Shown: positions 11,044-20,330 of the stretch, one piece after another
Layout of the letters: the number at the start of each line of letters is the position of its first letter
How positions within the stretch are numbered: position 1 is the first letter of the stretch
Assembly (NCBI GenBank): GCA_020161655.1
Contig: JAIUPC010000012.1
Coordinates: 124,001 to 188,000 of the forward strand
DNA: 64,000 bases
Direction: 5' to 3'
Origin: Pseudomonadota bacterium
Lineage (GTDB): Bacteria > Pseudomonadota > Alphaproteobacteria > Rhodobacterales > Rhodobacteraceae
Program-made: the position numbers and the translations under genes
Notes under the pieces: model-generated
What the model saw: the letters and a program-made list of their open reading frames with translations, nothing else
Databases searched by the model: none
Told to the model about the DNA's origin: nothing

Positions 11044-12039
11044 TCACGCGCCGAGGCTGCGCGCCACTTCGGGGGCGAAGTAGGTCAGCACCCCGTCGCA
11101 ACCCGCGCGGCGGAAGGCCATCAGGCTTTCGAGGATCACCTCTTCCCGGACCCAGCCGTTCAGGATCGCGCCCTTCAGCATCGCGTATTCGCCCGAGACC
11201 TGGTAGGCGAAGGTCGGCGCGCCGAAGGCGTCCTTCACGTCGCGGCAGATGTCGAGATAGGGCATCCCCGGCTTGACCATCACCATGTCGGCGCCCTCAG
11301 AGAGATCGCGGGCGACGAGGCGCAGGGCCTCATCCCGGTTCGCCGGGTTCATCTGGTAGGTCTTCTTGTCGCCCTTGAGTGCGCCCGAGGCGCCGACGGC
11401 GTCGCGGAAGGGGCCATAGAAGGCGGAGGCGTATTTCGCGGCATAGGAGAGGATCGCCACATCCTTGTGGCCGGCCTGTTCCAGCCCCACACGGATCGCC
11501 CCGATCCTGCCGTCCATCATGTCCGACGGCCCGAGAATGTCGGCCCCGGCCTCGGCCTGGGCCAGCGCCATCCTGACCAGGCATTCCACCGTCTCGTCAT
11601 TCAGGATCACGCCGTCCCGCACCAGCCCGTCATGACCATTGGCGTTGTAGGGGTCGAGCGCGATGTCGGTCATCACCGCGATCTCCGGCACTGCCGCCTT
11701 GATGGCGCGGATCGTGCGATTGGTGATGTTCCGGGGGTTCCACGCCTCTTCGCAGGCGTCGGTCCTGAGCGAAGGATCGGTAAAGGGGAACAGGCAGATC
11801 GCCGGAATGCCGAGCCTTGCCGCCTCTTCGGCCGCGCGGATGGTGCCATCGACGGTGCGGCGCGTCACGCCGGGCATCGAGGTGACCTCCACATCCGCGC
11901 CCGGCACGTCGGTGACGAAGACCGGCCAGATCAGGTCCTTCGCGCTCAGGCGCTCCTCGGCCACGAGGTCGCGGAGCGCGGCCGTCCGGCGCAGGCGGCG
12001 GAAACGTGCAGCGGGGAAGGGGGCGTGGATCGGTGTCAT
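11044..12039 (-). CDS. hemB: delta-aminolevulinic acid dehydratase (porphobilinogen synthase)
   Basis: Condenses two 5-aminolevulinate molecules to porphobilinogen, the second common step of tetrapyrrole synthesis. At 331 residues it is normal length. The Schiff-base lysine region reads VMVKPGMPYLDI, and the other active-site stretch is KKTYQMNPANRDEAL. The metal-site loop is TDIALDPYNANGHDG, in which the three cysteines of zinc enzymes are replaced by Ala/Asp, as in magnesium-type or metal-independent alphaproteobacterial enzymes. The short SOS-unrelated intergenic region of 131 bases on its 5' side separates it from a divergent membrane protein gene. Confidence 0.96.
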   Translation of the reverse strand: MTPIHAPFPAARFRRLRRTAALRDLVAEERLSAKDLIWPVFVTDVPGADVEVTSMPGVTRRTVDGTIRAAEEAARLGIPAICLFPFTDPSLRTDACEEAWNPRNITNRTIRAIKAAVPEIAVMTDIALDPYNANGHDGLVRDGVILNDETVECLVRMALAQAEAGADILGPSDMMDGRIGAIRVGLEQAGHKDVAILSYAAKYASAFYGPFRDAVGASGALKGDKKTYQMNPANRDEALRLVARDLSEGADMVMVKPGMPYLDICRDVKDAFGAPTFAYQVSGEYAMLKGAILNGWVREEVILESLMAFRRAGCDGVLTYFAPEVARSLGA

Positions 12040-12170
12040 GGCGGGCCTCCGGCCGGATACTCGCTTCCGGTGCCATGCTTTTTAAACCATCTCAAGGGTG
12101 GAATCCGTCGCGGGGCGCAGGTAGCATCACGCCAAGCGCCGAAAAGACCGCGCGAGCCCGGGGGCAGGAA

Positions 12171-12698
12171 TTGGACTGGACGGTACTGATTTTCGATCTG
12201 ATCGACCTCAGGTCCTTTTCCAACCTGTGGTACTGGATCGCTCTTGCGGTTGCCTGGTCCTCCGCCTCGCACTGGGTTCTCGGCATCCCCTATGACATGG
12301 TCCTGCGCGCGCGCCGCGTCGGCGGGCAGGCCGAACAGGACCTGACCGACATCACCCGCGTCAACGTCTCGCGCATCCTCTACATCGTCGACGAGGCCGG
12401 GGTGATCCTGCTGGCGCTTCTGGCCTTCGCCGTGACCACGCTGATCCTGACCGGCTTCGTCTATGGGTCCGAGTTTGCGCAGGCGCTGGTCCTGATTCTT
12501 CTGCCCCTTTCGATCGTCGGGATGATGAGCGTCGCGACCGCCCGCAAGATCCGCCACAGTGGTGAGGCCGGCGAGGCACTTCACCGCCGGCTGGCGCTCC
12601 ACCGGATCACGGTGCAGGTGATCGGCATGATCTCGATCTTCGTCACCGCCTTCTGGGGGATGCTCCAGAATTTCAACATCTCGATCCTGCCCGGTTGA
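12171..12698 (+). CDS. small integral membrane protein of unknown function
   Basis: About 175 residues with three or four hydrophobic helices (LWYWIALAVAWSSASHWVL, AGVILLALLAFAVTTLIL, ALVLILLPLSIVGMM, and ITVQVIGMISIFVTAFWG). Between the first two lies a cytoplasmic loop rich in arginine. I do not recognise a domain. The open frame reaches back to 12006, but the upstream residues are low-character and overlap hemB's leader. The TTG at 12171 gives the natural start LDWTVLIFDLIDL and has a G-rich stretch before it; an ATG at 12075 is the alternative. It lies 21 bases ahead of mfd and is probably cotranscribed with it. Confidence 0.65.
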   Translation: MDWTVLIFDLIDLRSFSNLWYWIALAVAWSSASHWVLGIPYDMVLRARRVGGQAEQDLTDITRVNVSRILYIVDEAGVILLALLAFAVTTLILTGFVYGSEFAQALVLILLPLSIVGMMSVATARKIRHSGEAGEALHRRLALHRITVQVIGMISIFVTAFWGMLQNFNISILPG

Positions 12699-12719
12699 CA
12701 CCGGCGCGCTGAAGGCTAG

Positions 12720-15700
12720 GTGACGGGCATGAACGCCGCCAATCACATCACGCTGTCCGGCGCCCCCGAGGGCTTCGACTCCCGCCTTCTGGCCCGCGAA
12801 CTGGCCAAGGGCACGCCCGTCATCCATGTCGCCCGCGACGACCGGCGGATGGAGGCGATGCGCGCCGCACTCGCCTTCTTCGCGCCCGATGCGCTGGTCC
12901 TGACCTTCCCGGCCTGGGACTGCCTGCCTTACGACCGGGTTTCGCCCAATGCCGATGTCTCCGCCACGCGGATGGCGACGCTGGCCGCCCTGGCGCAGGG
13001 CCTGCCGCAGCCCTTCATCCTCCTGACCACGCTCAACGCCGCGACCCAGAAGCTGCCGGCGCCCGAGATCCTGCAGGCCGCCGCCTTCACCGCCCGCGTC
13101 GGGACCCGCGTCAATGAGAAGGCCTTGCGCGATTTCCTTGTCCGCATGGGTTTTTCGCAATCGCCGACCGTGACGGAGCCGGGCGACTACGCCGTGCGCG
13201 GCGGCATCATCGACATCTATCCGCCGGGCGAGGGCGGGCCGGTCCGGCTCGACCTGTTCGGCGACGTGCTGGACGGGGCAAGGCGGTTCGACGCGGCGAC
13301 CCAGCGGACCACGGAAAAGCTGACGGTGGTGGAGTTCGCGCCGGTTTCCGAGGTGATCCTTGATGAGGCGGCGATCACCCGGTTCCGGCAGAACTACCGG
13401 ATCGAGTTCGGCGCGGCAGGGACCGACGATCCCTTGTATGAGGCGGTCAGCGCGGGCCGCAAACACGCCGGGATGGAACATTGGCTGCCCTTCTTCCATG
13501 AACGGCTCGAGACGCTTTTCGCCTATCTTCCCGGCGCATCCGTCATGCTCGACGATCAGTTAACGCCGGCCCGCCTGTCGCGTTGGGAGGGGATCGAGGA
13601 TCAATACGACGCCCGCCGCGAGGCGATGAAGCGCAAGGACCGGATGGATACGGTCTACAAGCCCTGTCCGCCCGCGCTCCTCTACCTTGACGACGCCGGC
13701 TGGGAGGCGGCAATCGCCGGCCACCGGGTGATCCAGCTTGCTGCCCTGCCGCAGGCGACCGGGCCGGGGGTGCTGGACGCCGGGGGCCGCATCGGGCGCA
13801 ACTTCTCGCCTGAACGCGCTCTGGAGAACGTCAACCTTTTCGGGGCCTTGGCCGATCATGTGAATGCCCGCCGTGCGGATGGCCAGGTCATCGTCGCCTC
13901 CTATTCCGAGGGCGCCCGCGAACGGCTGAAAGGCCTTCTCGAAGACGAAGACCTCGTTGGCGCCAAGCTGATCCGCGACATCCGCGAGGTGCCGGAGGGC
14001 AAGGGCGGGCTTTATCTTGCCGTCTGGGCGCTGGAACACGGCTTTACCGGCCATGACCTGACGGTCGTGTCCGAACAGGACGTTCTGGGCGAACGGCTCA
14101 TTCGCGGCGCCAAGAAGCGCCGCAAGGCCGAGAACTTCCTGACCGAAGCGCAATCCCTGACGCCCGGCGACCTTGTGGTCCATGTCGACCACGGCGTCGG
14201 CCGCTACAAGGGGCTTGAGACGATCACCGCCCTTGGCGCGCCGCATGACTGCGTGTCGCTGGAATATGCTGGCGGCGACCGCCTGTTCCTGCCGGTCGAG
14301 AATATCGAGCTGCTCAGCCGCTATGGCCATGAGGAGGGGCTTCTCGACAAGCTTGGCGGCGGCGCCTGGCAGGCGAAGAAGGCCCGGCTGAAGGAACGCA
14401 TCCGCCAGATCGCCGAACGGCTGATCCGGGTGGCGGCAGAGCGCTACCTGCGGAAGGCGCCGATCCTTGAAGCGCCGCATCACGAATATGACGCCTTCGC
14501 CGCGAAGTTCCCCTATCAGGAAACCGACGACCAGATGTCGGCCATCGGCGATGTCGGCACTGACCTGACCGAGGGCCGGCCGATGGACCGGCTCGTCGTC
14601 GGCGATGTCGGCTTCGGCAAGACCGAGGTTGCGATGCGCGCGGCCTTCATCGCCGCCATGTCCGGTGTACAGGTCGCCGTCATCGCGCCGACGACGCTTC
14701 TTGCCCGCCAGCATTTCCGCACCTTCTCGGACCGGTTCCGAGGCACCGCGATCAACGTCAAGCCGCTGTCGCGCTTCGTCTCGGCCAAGGATGCCGCGAA
14801 GACGCGCGAGGGGATGGCGGATGGCACGGTGGATATCGTCATCGGCACCCATGCGGTGCTGGCCAAGGGTGTCACCTTCCGCAACCTCGGCCTGCTAGTC
14901 ATTGATGAGGAACAACATTTCGGCGTCCAGCACAAGGAACGCCTGAAGGAAATGCGGTCCGATGTCCATGTCCTCACGCTGACCGCAACGCCGATCCCGC
15001 GCACGCTGCAACTGTCGCTGACCGGGGTGCGCGACCTGTCGATCATCGGCACTCCGCCGGTCGACCGCCTCGCGATCCGCACCTATGTGTCGGAGTTCGA
15101 CTCCGTCACCGTGCGCGAAGCGCTTTTGCGCGAACGCTTCCGGGGAGGGCAGAGCTTCTACGTGGTGCCGCGCATCAAGGACCTGCCCGAGATCGAGGAG
15201 TTCCTGAAGACCCATGTGCCGGAAGTCAGCTATGTCGTCGCCCATGGCCAGATGGCGGCGGGTGATCTCGACGACCGGATGAATGCCTTCTACGACGGCA
15301 AGTATGACGTGCTGCTGGCGACGACGATTGTTGAAAGTGGGCTGGATATTCCCGCCGCCAACACCATGATTGTCCACCGGGCGGACATGTTCGGCCTGTC
15401 CCAGCTCTACCAGATCCGTGGCCGTGTCGGCCGGTCCAAGGTCCGGGCCTATTGCTACCTGACGACGAAACCCCGCGCACCGCTGACGCCCAATGCGCAG
15501 AAGCGGCTCAGGCTGCTCGGCTCGCTCGACAGCCTTGGTGCGGGCTTCTCGCTCGCGTCCCAGGACCTCGACCTGCGCGGCGCTGGCAATATCCTGGGTG
15601 AAGAACAATCCGGCCATATCAATGAGGTAGGCTACGAACTTTATCAGGCGATGCTGGAGGAAACGATCTCCCGCATCAAGTCCGGCGATCTGGAAACCCC

Positions 15701-16187
15701 TGCCGAAAACGACGGCCAATGGTCGCCGCAGATCAACCTTGGCGTGCCGGTTATGATCCCGGAAAGCTATATCGCCGATCTCGATGTGCGGCTTGGCCTC
15801 TACCGGCGGCTCTCCTCCCTCACCACCAAGGTGGAGATGGAGGGGTTTGCCGCCGAACTGATCGACCGCTTCGGCCCGGTGCCGAAAGAGGTGAATACTC
15901 TGCTGGTCGTCATGCGGATCAAGGCCATGTGCCGGCGCGCCCATATTGCCCGGCTCGATGCCGGGCCGAAGGGGGTCACGGTCCAGTTCCACATGGATAA
16001 ATTCCCCAATCCCAAGGGCCTGGTGGACTTTCTTCAGGGCGAGAAGGGGCTGGCGAAGATCAAGGACAACAAGATCATCATCCGCCGCGACTGGACGAAG
16101 GACGCCGAGAAGATCAAGGGCGCGTTCGCCATCGCCAAGGATCTGGCGGAAAAGGCCGAGGCACCGAAGCCGGTGCCTCAGCCTTGA
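12720..16187 (+). CDS. mfd: transcription-repair coupling factor
   Basis: An 1155-residue ATP-dependent DNA translocase that removes RNA polymerase stalled at lesions and recruits UvrA. The N-terminal UvrB-like part includes FPAWDCLPYDR. A CarD/RID polymerase-interaction domain follows around residue 480 (GDLVVHVDHGVGRYKG). The translocase has Walker A GDVGFGKTEV near residue 627, the DEEQ box VIDEEQHFG, the TATPIPRTLQ motif and QIRGRVGRSKVRAYCYL. The C-terminal TRCF domain is intact. The frame opens with GTG at 12720 (AAGG four bases upstream); ATG at 12729 is nearly as likely. It converges on the MFS gene with a gap of three bases. Confidence 0.97.
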   Translation: MTGMNAANHITLSGAPEGFDSRLLARELAKGTPVIHVARDDRRMEAMRAALAFFAPDALVLTFPAWDCLPYDRVSPNADVSATRMATLAALAQGLPQPFILLTTLNAATQKLPAPEILQAAAFTARVGTRVNEKALRDFLVRMGFSQSPTVTEPGDYAVRGGIIDIYPPGEGGPVRLDLFGDVLDGARRFDAATQRTTEKLTVVEFAPVSEVILDEAAITRFRQNYRIEFGAAGTDDPLYEAVSAGRKHAGMEHWLPFFHERLETLFAYLPGASVMLDDQLTPARLSRWEGIEDQYDARREAMKRKDRMDTVYKPCPPALLYLDDAGWEAAIAGHRVIQLAALPQATGPGVLDAGGRIGRNFSPERALENVNLFGALADHVNARRADGQVIVASYSEGARERLKGLLEDEDLVGAKLIRDIREVPEGKGGLYLAVWALEHGFTGHDLTVVSEQDVLGERLIRGAKKRRKAENFLTEAQSLTPGDLVVHVDHGVGRYKGLETITALGAPHDCVSLEYAGGDRLFLPVENIELLSRYGHEEGLLDKLGGGAWQAKKARLKERIRQIAERLIRVAAERYLRKAPILEAPHHEYDAFAAKFPYQETDDQMSAIGDVGTDLTEGRPMDRLVVGDVGFGKTEVAMRAAFIAAMSGVQVAVIAPTTLLARQHFRTFSDRFRGTAINVKPLSRFVSAKDAAKTREGMADGTVDIVIGTHAVLAKGVTFRNLGLLVIDEEQHFGVQHKERLKEMRSDVHVLTLTATPIPRTLQLSLTGVRDLSIIGTPPVDRLAIRTYVSEFDSVTVREALLRERFRGGQSFYVVPRIKDLPEIEEFLKTHVPEVSYVVAHGQMAAGDLDDRMNAFYDGKYDVLLATTIVESGLDIPAANTMIVHRADMFGLSQLYQIRGRVGRSKVRAYCYLTTKPRAPLTPNAQKRLRLLGSLDSLGAGFSLASQDLDLRGAGNILGEEQSGHINEVGYELYQAMLEETISRIKSGDLETPAENDGQWSPQINLGVPVMIPESYIADLDVRLGLYRRLSSLTTKVEMEGFAAELIDRFGPVPKEVNTLLVVMRIKAMCRRAHIARLDAGPKGVTVQFHMDKFPNPKGLVDFLQGEKGLAKIKDNKIIIRRDWTKDAEKIKGAFAIAKDLAEKAEAPKPVPQP

Positions 16188-16190
16188 GGT

Positions 16191-17408
16191 TCAGAACCGC
16201 TTCTCGCTCCGGTGCATCAGCCAGAAGCAGAGCGCCGAACAGACCACCGCGCCGATGATCGCCGGAATTGCGGTGCCGTTGTAGGCGAGCCCCACCGGCC
16301 CTGCGATGAAAGCCGCCGCCACGGTGGAGATCGCCGTGATGACCGAGGTCGCCATGCCGGCGATATGGCCCAGCTTCTGCATCGCCAGCGCGTTGAGGTT
16401 GCCGAAGGTGAGGCCGGCGATGAAGAAAACGCTCGTCGCCCAGATGTAGAAGACCGCGAAGGAAGCCATGCCGCTGACCAAGCCCGAGCCGATCAGCGCC
16501 AGTGCGAAAAGCGACAGGACCGCCGAGCCGCCATAGGCGATGGTGGCGAGCCGCCGCATGCCAACCCGCATCACGAAGCGGGAGTTGATGTAGGAGGAAA
16601 GCGCAGAAACCGCCGCTATCCCTGCGAACCACAAGGGAAAACTGGCAGCGAAGCCATAGGTCGTGTCGAAGATCGGCTGGATCGACGACAGAAGCGCGAA
16701 CATCTGGCCGAAGCCGAGCGACATCGCCAGGATGTAGACGCGGACCTCGGCCGAGGACAGCACTTCGACAAGGCCCGACCAGAGGTTCGCCCGCGTCATC
16801 GGGCGCCGGTCGGCGGGGGCGAGGGTTTCGGCTTGCCGGAGCGAAACCCAGGCCAGCGAGACGATCGCAAAGAGGATGTAGGCAAGGAAAATCGCGCGCC
16901 AGCCAAAGGAACCGATGATGAGCTGGCCGACCAGCGGGGCGAGGGCCGGGATCACCATGAAGACCATCATCACGAAGGACATGATCCGCGCCATCTCACG
17001 CCCGGCATAAAGATCGCGGACCAGCGCCATCCCGGCGACGCGCGGGGATGAGGCGCCAAGGCCCTGCAGAAAGCGGGCGACCAGCAGCGCCTCAAGCCCG
17101 GCGCCATACCAGGCGAGCACGGAACCGGCGACATAAAGCGCAAAGCCCCAGGCAATGGTGATCTTGCGCCCGATGGCATCCGAGATCGGCCCGACGAAAA
17201 GTGTGCCGACGCCCATCCCGAGGACGAAGGAGGAAAGCACAAGCTGCGCGTTGTTGACGGCATCGGGCGAAAGCTCTGCCGCGATGGCGGGGAGAGCCGG
17301 CAGCATGGCGTCGATGGAAAAGGCGATGGTCGCGAAAAGAAGCGCGAGCATGGCGGTGAATTCGCCCACGGCCAGGCGCCGGACGGGCTGTTGCGTGGCG
17401 TCAAACAT
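16191..17408 (-). CDS. Bcr/CflA-type MFS drug-resistance exporter
   Basis: A 405-residue, 12-helix inner-membrane transporter. The motif-A loop reads GPISDAIGRK between helices 2 and 3, and the early FSIDAMLPALPAIAAEL is characteristic of the Bcr/CflA subfamily, which exports bicyclomycin, chloramphenicol, sulfonamides or dipeptides by proton antiport. It is the last gene of a three-gene minus-strand operon: the start overlaps the FrnE-like gene by eight bases. The partners (acyl-CoA ligase, thiol oxidoreductase) suggest export of an aromatic or acyl compound, which is inference. Confidence 0.85.
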   Translation of the reverse strand: MFDATQQPVRRLAVGEFTAMLALLFATIAFSIDAMLPALPAIAAELSPDAVNNAQLVLSSFVLGMGVGTLFVGPISDAIGRKITIAWGFALYVAGSVLAWYGAGLEALLVARFLQGLGASSPRVAGMALVRDLYAGREMARIMSFVMMVFMVIPALAPLVGQLIIGSFGWRAIFLAYILFAIVSLAWVSLRQAETLAPADRRPMTRANLWSGLVEVLSSAEVRVYILAMSLGFGQMFALLSSIQPIFDTTYGFAASFPLWFAGIAAVSALSSYINSRFVMRVGMRRLATIAYGGSAVLSLFALALIGSGLVSGMASFAVFYIWATSVFFIAGLTFGNLNALAMQKLGHIAGMATSVITAISTVAAAFIAGPVGLAYNGTAIPAIIGAVVCSALCFWLMHRSEKRF

Positions 17409-18051
17409 TCCGCGCTTCCTTCATGTTATCAATTGTTTCGTCAATGATATTCAACCAGTTTTCAGTGGGCTGCGCGCCCTGAACCGCATAGCGGTTGTCG
17501 ATGATGAAGGTCGGCACGCCGGAAACCCCGCGCGCCCGTGCATGGGTGTCGCGAGCCGCAATCTCGGCGCGGTCGCCGTCACCTTCCAGAAGCCGCGCGA
17601 TCATCGCCCGGTCAAGGCCATTCTCTGCGGCGATCTCGGCAAGCACGCCTTGATCGCCGATGTCGCGCCCCTCGGCCCAATAGGCCCGGAAGAGGGATGA
17701 GACGACCGGCGTCTGCCGCCCCTCAAGCCCGGCCCAGTGAATGAGGCGATGCGCGTCGAGCGAATTCGGCGTTCGCGTGATGCGGTCGAGGTTAAAGGTT
17801 ACGCCGGCCTTTTCGGCATGCTCCAGAAGCGGCGCGTGGACACGAACGACATTGTCGCGGTCGCCAAACTTCAGCGCCATGTACTCCCGACGGTCCATGC
17901 CGCCCCTTGGCATGTCGGGGTTCAACTGGAACGGGTGCCATTCGACGGCAAAGGGATGGTCGGCGCGCTGTTCAAGGGCGCGGTCGAGATAGGATTTGCC
18001 GACGTAGCACCAGGGGCAGGCCACGTCTGAAATTATGTCAAGATTTATCAT
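17401..18051 (-). CDS. DsbA-family oxidoreductase, FrnE-like
   Basis: A 216-residue thioredoxin-fold protein without a signal peptide, so cytoplasmic. CPWC lies at residues 12-15 (SDVACPWCYVGK) and the cis-proline loop is GVSGVPTFII. This is the FrnE / 2-hydroxychromene-2-carboxylate-isomerase branch, which includes polyketide-biosynthesis and disulfide-isomerase members. The ATG at 18051 has GGAAGG seven bases ahead and overlaps the ligase stop as ATGA, so an upstream ATG at 18066 is unlikely. Position between a CoA ligase and an exporter hints at isomerising or detoxifying an aromatic intermediate. Confidence 0.88.
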   Translation of the reverse strand: MINLDIISDVACPWCYVGKSYLDRALEQRADHPFAVEWHPFQLNPDMPRGGMDRREYMALKFGDRDNVVRVHAPLLEHAEKAGVTFNLDRITRTPNSLDAHRLIHWAGLEGRQTPVVSSLFRAYWAEGRDIGDQGVLAEIAAENGLDRAMIARLLEGDGDRAEIAARDTHARARGVSGVPTFIIDNRYAVQGAQPTENWLNIIDETIDNMKEARNV

Positions 18052-19559
18052 GTTGTTACCTTCCACTCTTCACGCAGGGCGCGACGATTGATCTTGCCGT
18101 TCGCCGTCACTGGCAAGTGGTCCCTTGCCAGATAGAGGCGCGGTTGCTTGTAGGGCGCGAGGCAGGTACGGGCATGGGCCTCAAGCGTCTCTGCCTCGGC
18201 GGTGCCGGTATAGGCGAGGGCGATGACGGTGACATCCGGCCTGACCGCCAGCTCCACTGCCGCGCTCGCCGTGACGCCGGGATGGGCATTCATCGCCGCC
18301 TCGATCTCACCCGGCGAGACGCGGAAGCCGCCGGCGTTCAGCATGTCGTCGCCGCGCCCGAGGCTTTCGACTGCGCCGTCCTCCGCCATCGTCACAATGT
18401 CGCCAGTCTGGAACCAGTCGCCTTGTAGGACCGTGATCGTTTCGCCAGCGAGAAAGCCGAGGAACAGGCCGGGGTCTTCGCGATGGACCGACAGCACACC
18501 CGGCACTCCGCGTTCCACGGGCGCGCCATCCGCGCCCAGAACCGCGATGCGCCGCCCCGGCTGGGCATAGCCGGTCGCGCCGTCGGGCGCGGGGCGGGTG
18601 GGGGAGGAGGACAGGAAGGTCGAGCATTCCGACATGCCGAATGCTTCATGCAGATCGGTGCCGGTTGCCGCGCGCCATGCGGCCCGAAGCGCGGGGGGCA
18701 GCTTTTCGCCCGCCGAAAGTCCGTGGCGAAGGTGGGGCAGAGAAAGCGTCGGGCTATCGCTGAGGATCTTGCGGTAAACCCCCGGAACAGCAGCAAAAAT
18801 ACTGACCTGATGGCGTTTCAGGAGAAGCGGGATTTGGGCCACGCCGGTGCCCTCGGCCAGAACCATGGCGGTGGCCCCGACGGCCCATGGATCAAGAAGC
18901 CCCACGCCAAGCGTATAGGTCCAGTTGAGCGCGCCGGCGTGGAAAAGCCGGTCCGTCGCGCCAAGCCCCTGCCAGCCCTGATGCATCATCCGCCGCGCCC
19001 AGACCACGCGGTGGGCATGGGCCACGGCGCGGGCCGTACCGGAAGTGCCGGAGGTCATGACGACATAGGCAAGCCGGTCGGGATCACCCATCGCCCAATC
19101 GGCACGCGCGCCGCCTTCGAACCCGCGGAGGTCGGCCTCAGGCAGTACCGGAACAGTCAACGGATCGGGCAGGGCGATGCCCGGCCCGGCGACGATCATC
19201 GCAGGGCGGGTCAGGGCCACCACCCGCGCCACTTCGGGCGCGGTCAGGCCGGCCGGCGTCGGCACCGGCACGATGCCGGCAGCGATAGCCCCGAGGAAAG
19301 CCAGGGGAAAGCCCACGCCATTGCCGAGCCGCAGAAGCAGGCGGTCGCCGGGCCGCAGCCCCCGGTCGAGAAGCCCGCCGGCGACAGCCAGAACGGCATC
19401 GGCAAGACGCCCGTAGGTCCAGCGTTCGGCCCCGCCGGCGCGCAGGAACACCAGCGCAATGCGATCCGGCGTGGCGCATCCGGCCGCCAGCACATGCTCC
19501 GCCAGATTGAACGGAGACGGGCAGGGCACCGGGGCACCATTGTCGACAAGGGACAGCAT
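18048..19559 (-). CDS. AMP-forming acyl-CoA synthetase (benzoate-CoA-ligase-like)
   Basis: A 503-residue ANL-superfamily adenylating enzyme that activates a carboxylate with ATP and CoA. The P-loop reads MTSGTSGTARAVAH, departing from the common SGTTGxPKG because Pro-Lys is replaced by Ala-Arg. The remaining motifs are normal: FGMSEC, WFQTGD, LGRGDDMLNAGGFRVSPGEIE, and the catalytic lysine in TANGKINRR. The N-terminal FNLAEHVL and small size resemble benzoate-CoA ligases. First gene of an operon with the FrnE-like and MFS genes, and divergent from the XRE-cupin regulator at 19645, which is its probable regulator. Confidence 0.85.
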   Translation of the reverse strand: MLSLVDNGAPVPCPSPFNLAEHVLAAGCATPDRIALVFLRAGGAERWTYGRLADAVLAVAGGLLDRGLRPGDRLLLRLGNGVGFPLAFLGAIAAGIVPVPTPAGLTAPEVARVVALTRPAMIVAGPGIALPDPLTVPVLPEADLRGFEGGARADWAMGDPDRLAYVVMTSGTSGTARAVAHAHRVVWARRMMHQGWQGLGATDRLFHAGALNWTYTLGVGLLDPWAVGATAMVLAEGTGVAQIPLLLKRHQVSIFAAVPGVYRKILSDSPTLSLPHLRHGLSAGEKLPPALRAAWRAATGTDLHEAFGMSECSTFLSSSPTRPAPDGATGYAQPGRRIAVLGADGAPVERGVPGVLSVHREDPGLFLGFLAGETITVLQGDWFQTGDIVTMAEDGAVESLGRGDDMLNAGGFRVSPGEIEAAMNAHPGVTASAAVELAVRPDVTVIALAYTGTAEAETLEAHARTCLAPYKQPRLYLARDHLPVTANGKINRRALREEWKVTT

Positions 19560-19644
19560 CCGCCTTGGCTACGCCTCCCGACCGGGCGTTGCAAGCCGGT
19601 GCCGATTGGCGTTAATGCACAGGACCACCGCAGGAGCCGCACAG

Positions 19645-20271
19645 ATGAGCGACCTCGACCCGACCGGGATCATCCGCATCGCGCGGGCCAATGGCGAGAC
19701 CGCCGAACGGGCTGAGCCGGTGAATCTTGGCCTGCGTGTGCGGGAACTCAGGAAGGCCCGCGGCTGGACGCTGGAACAGGCAGCGGTGCAGGCGGGGCTG
19801 GCACGCTCCACACTGTCCAAGATCGAGAACGGCCAGATGTCGCCGACCTATGAGGCGCTGAAGAAGCTGGCCGAAGGCCTCGACATTTCCGTCCCGCAGC
19901 TTTTCACGCCGCCGTCGAAGGCCCAGGTCTCGGGCCGCATGGCGGTGACGAAACAGGCCGACGGCCATGCCCATGCCACCGCGACCTATGAGCACCGGCT
20001 GCTGGCGGCCTCCCTCTCGACCAAGAAGATGCTGCCTTATACCGCCCGCATCCGCGCCCGCGCGCTTGAGGAATTCGGCGGCTGGGTGCGTCATGACGGC
20101 GAGGAATTCCTGATGGTGCTGACCGGCGTGATCCGGCTTTACACCGAGTTTTACGAGCCGATCGAACTGCGCCGCGGCGACAGCGCCTATTACGACGCCA
20201 CCATGGGCCATAACGTCGTCTCCGTCAGCCCGGAGGATGCGACGATCCTCTGGGTGACGAGCCTGACTTAG
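19645..20271 (+). CDS. XRE-family regulator with C-terminal cupin
   Basis: A 208-residue DNA-binding protein. The helix-turn-helix spans about residues 28-85 (LGLRVRELRKARGWTLEQAA, then ARSTLSKIENGQMSPT). The C-terminal half is a cupin sensor domain (LEEFGGWVRHDGEEFLMVL, then GDSAYYDATMGHNVVSV). Such XRE-cupin regulators usually bind a small metabolite and repress an adjacent catabolic or export operon. The divergent ligase operon begins 85 bases away, so that is the natural target. AGGAG nine bases before the ATG at 19645 supports this start; the frame reaches back to 19459 inside the ligase. Confidence 0.88.
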   Translation: MSDLDPTGIIRIARANGETAERAEPVNLGLRVRELRKARGWTLEQAAVQAGLARSTLSKIENGQMSPTYEALKKLAEGLDISVPQLFTPPSKAQVSGRMAVTKQADGHAHATATYEHRLLAASLSTKKMLPYTARIRARALEEFGGWVRHDGEEFLMVLTGVIRLYTEFYEPIELRRGDSAYYDATMGHNVVSVSPEDATILWVTSLT

Positions 20272-20285
20272 GGTTCTTCATTTCC

Positions 20286-20329
20286 GCCTGTCTTGCGACA
20301 AAACCGGCTTCCACTTTTGTCTGACAGGC
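20286..20329. repeat. nested inverted repeat between convergent genes
   Basis: Outer arms GCCTGTC (20286-20292) and GACAGGC (20323-20329), inner arms ACAAAA (20298-20303) and TTTTGT (20315-20320), with an 11-base loop. It fills the 59-base gap between the XRE-cupin stop and the ABC ATPase stop. Either strand would fold into the same interrupted hairpin, so it is most simply a two-way transcription stop. Confidence 0.5.
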
Positions 20330-20330
20330 T

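Noticed and set aside
12036-13499. 487-codon minus-strand frame over the membrane protein and the start of mfd
   Set aside because: Antisense to well-supported genes, low-complexity composition, no motif.
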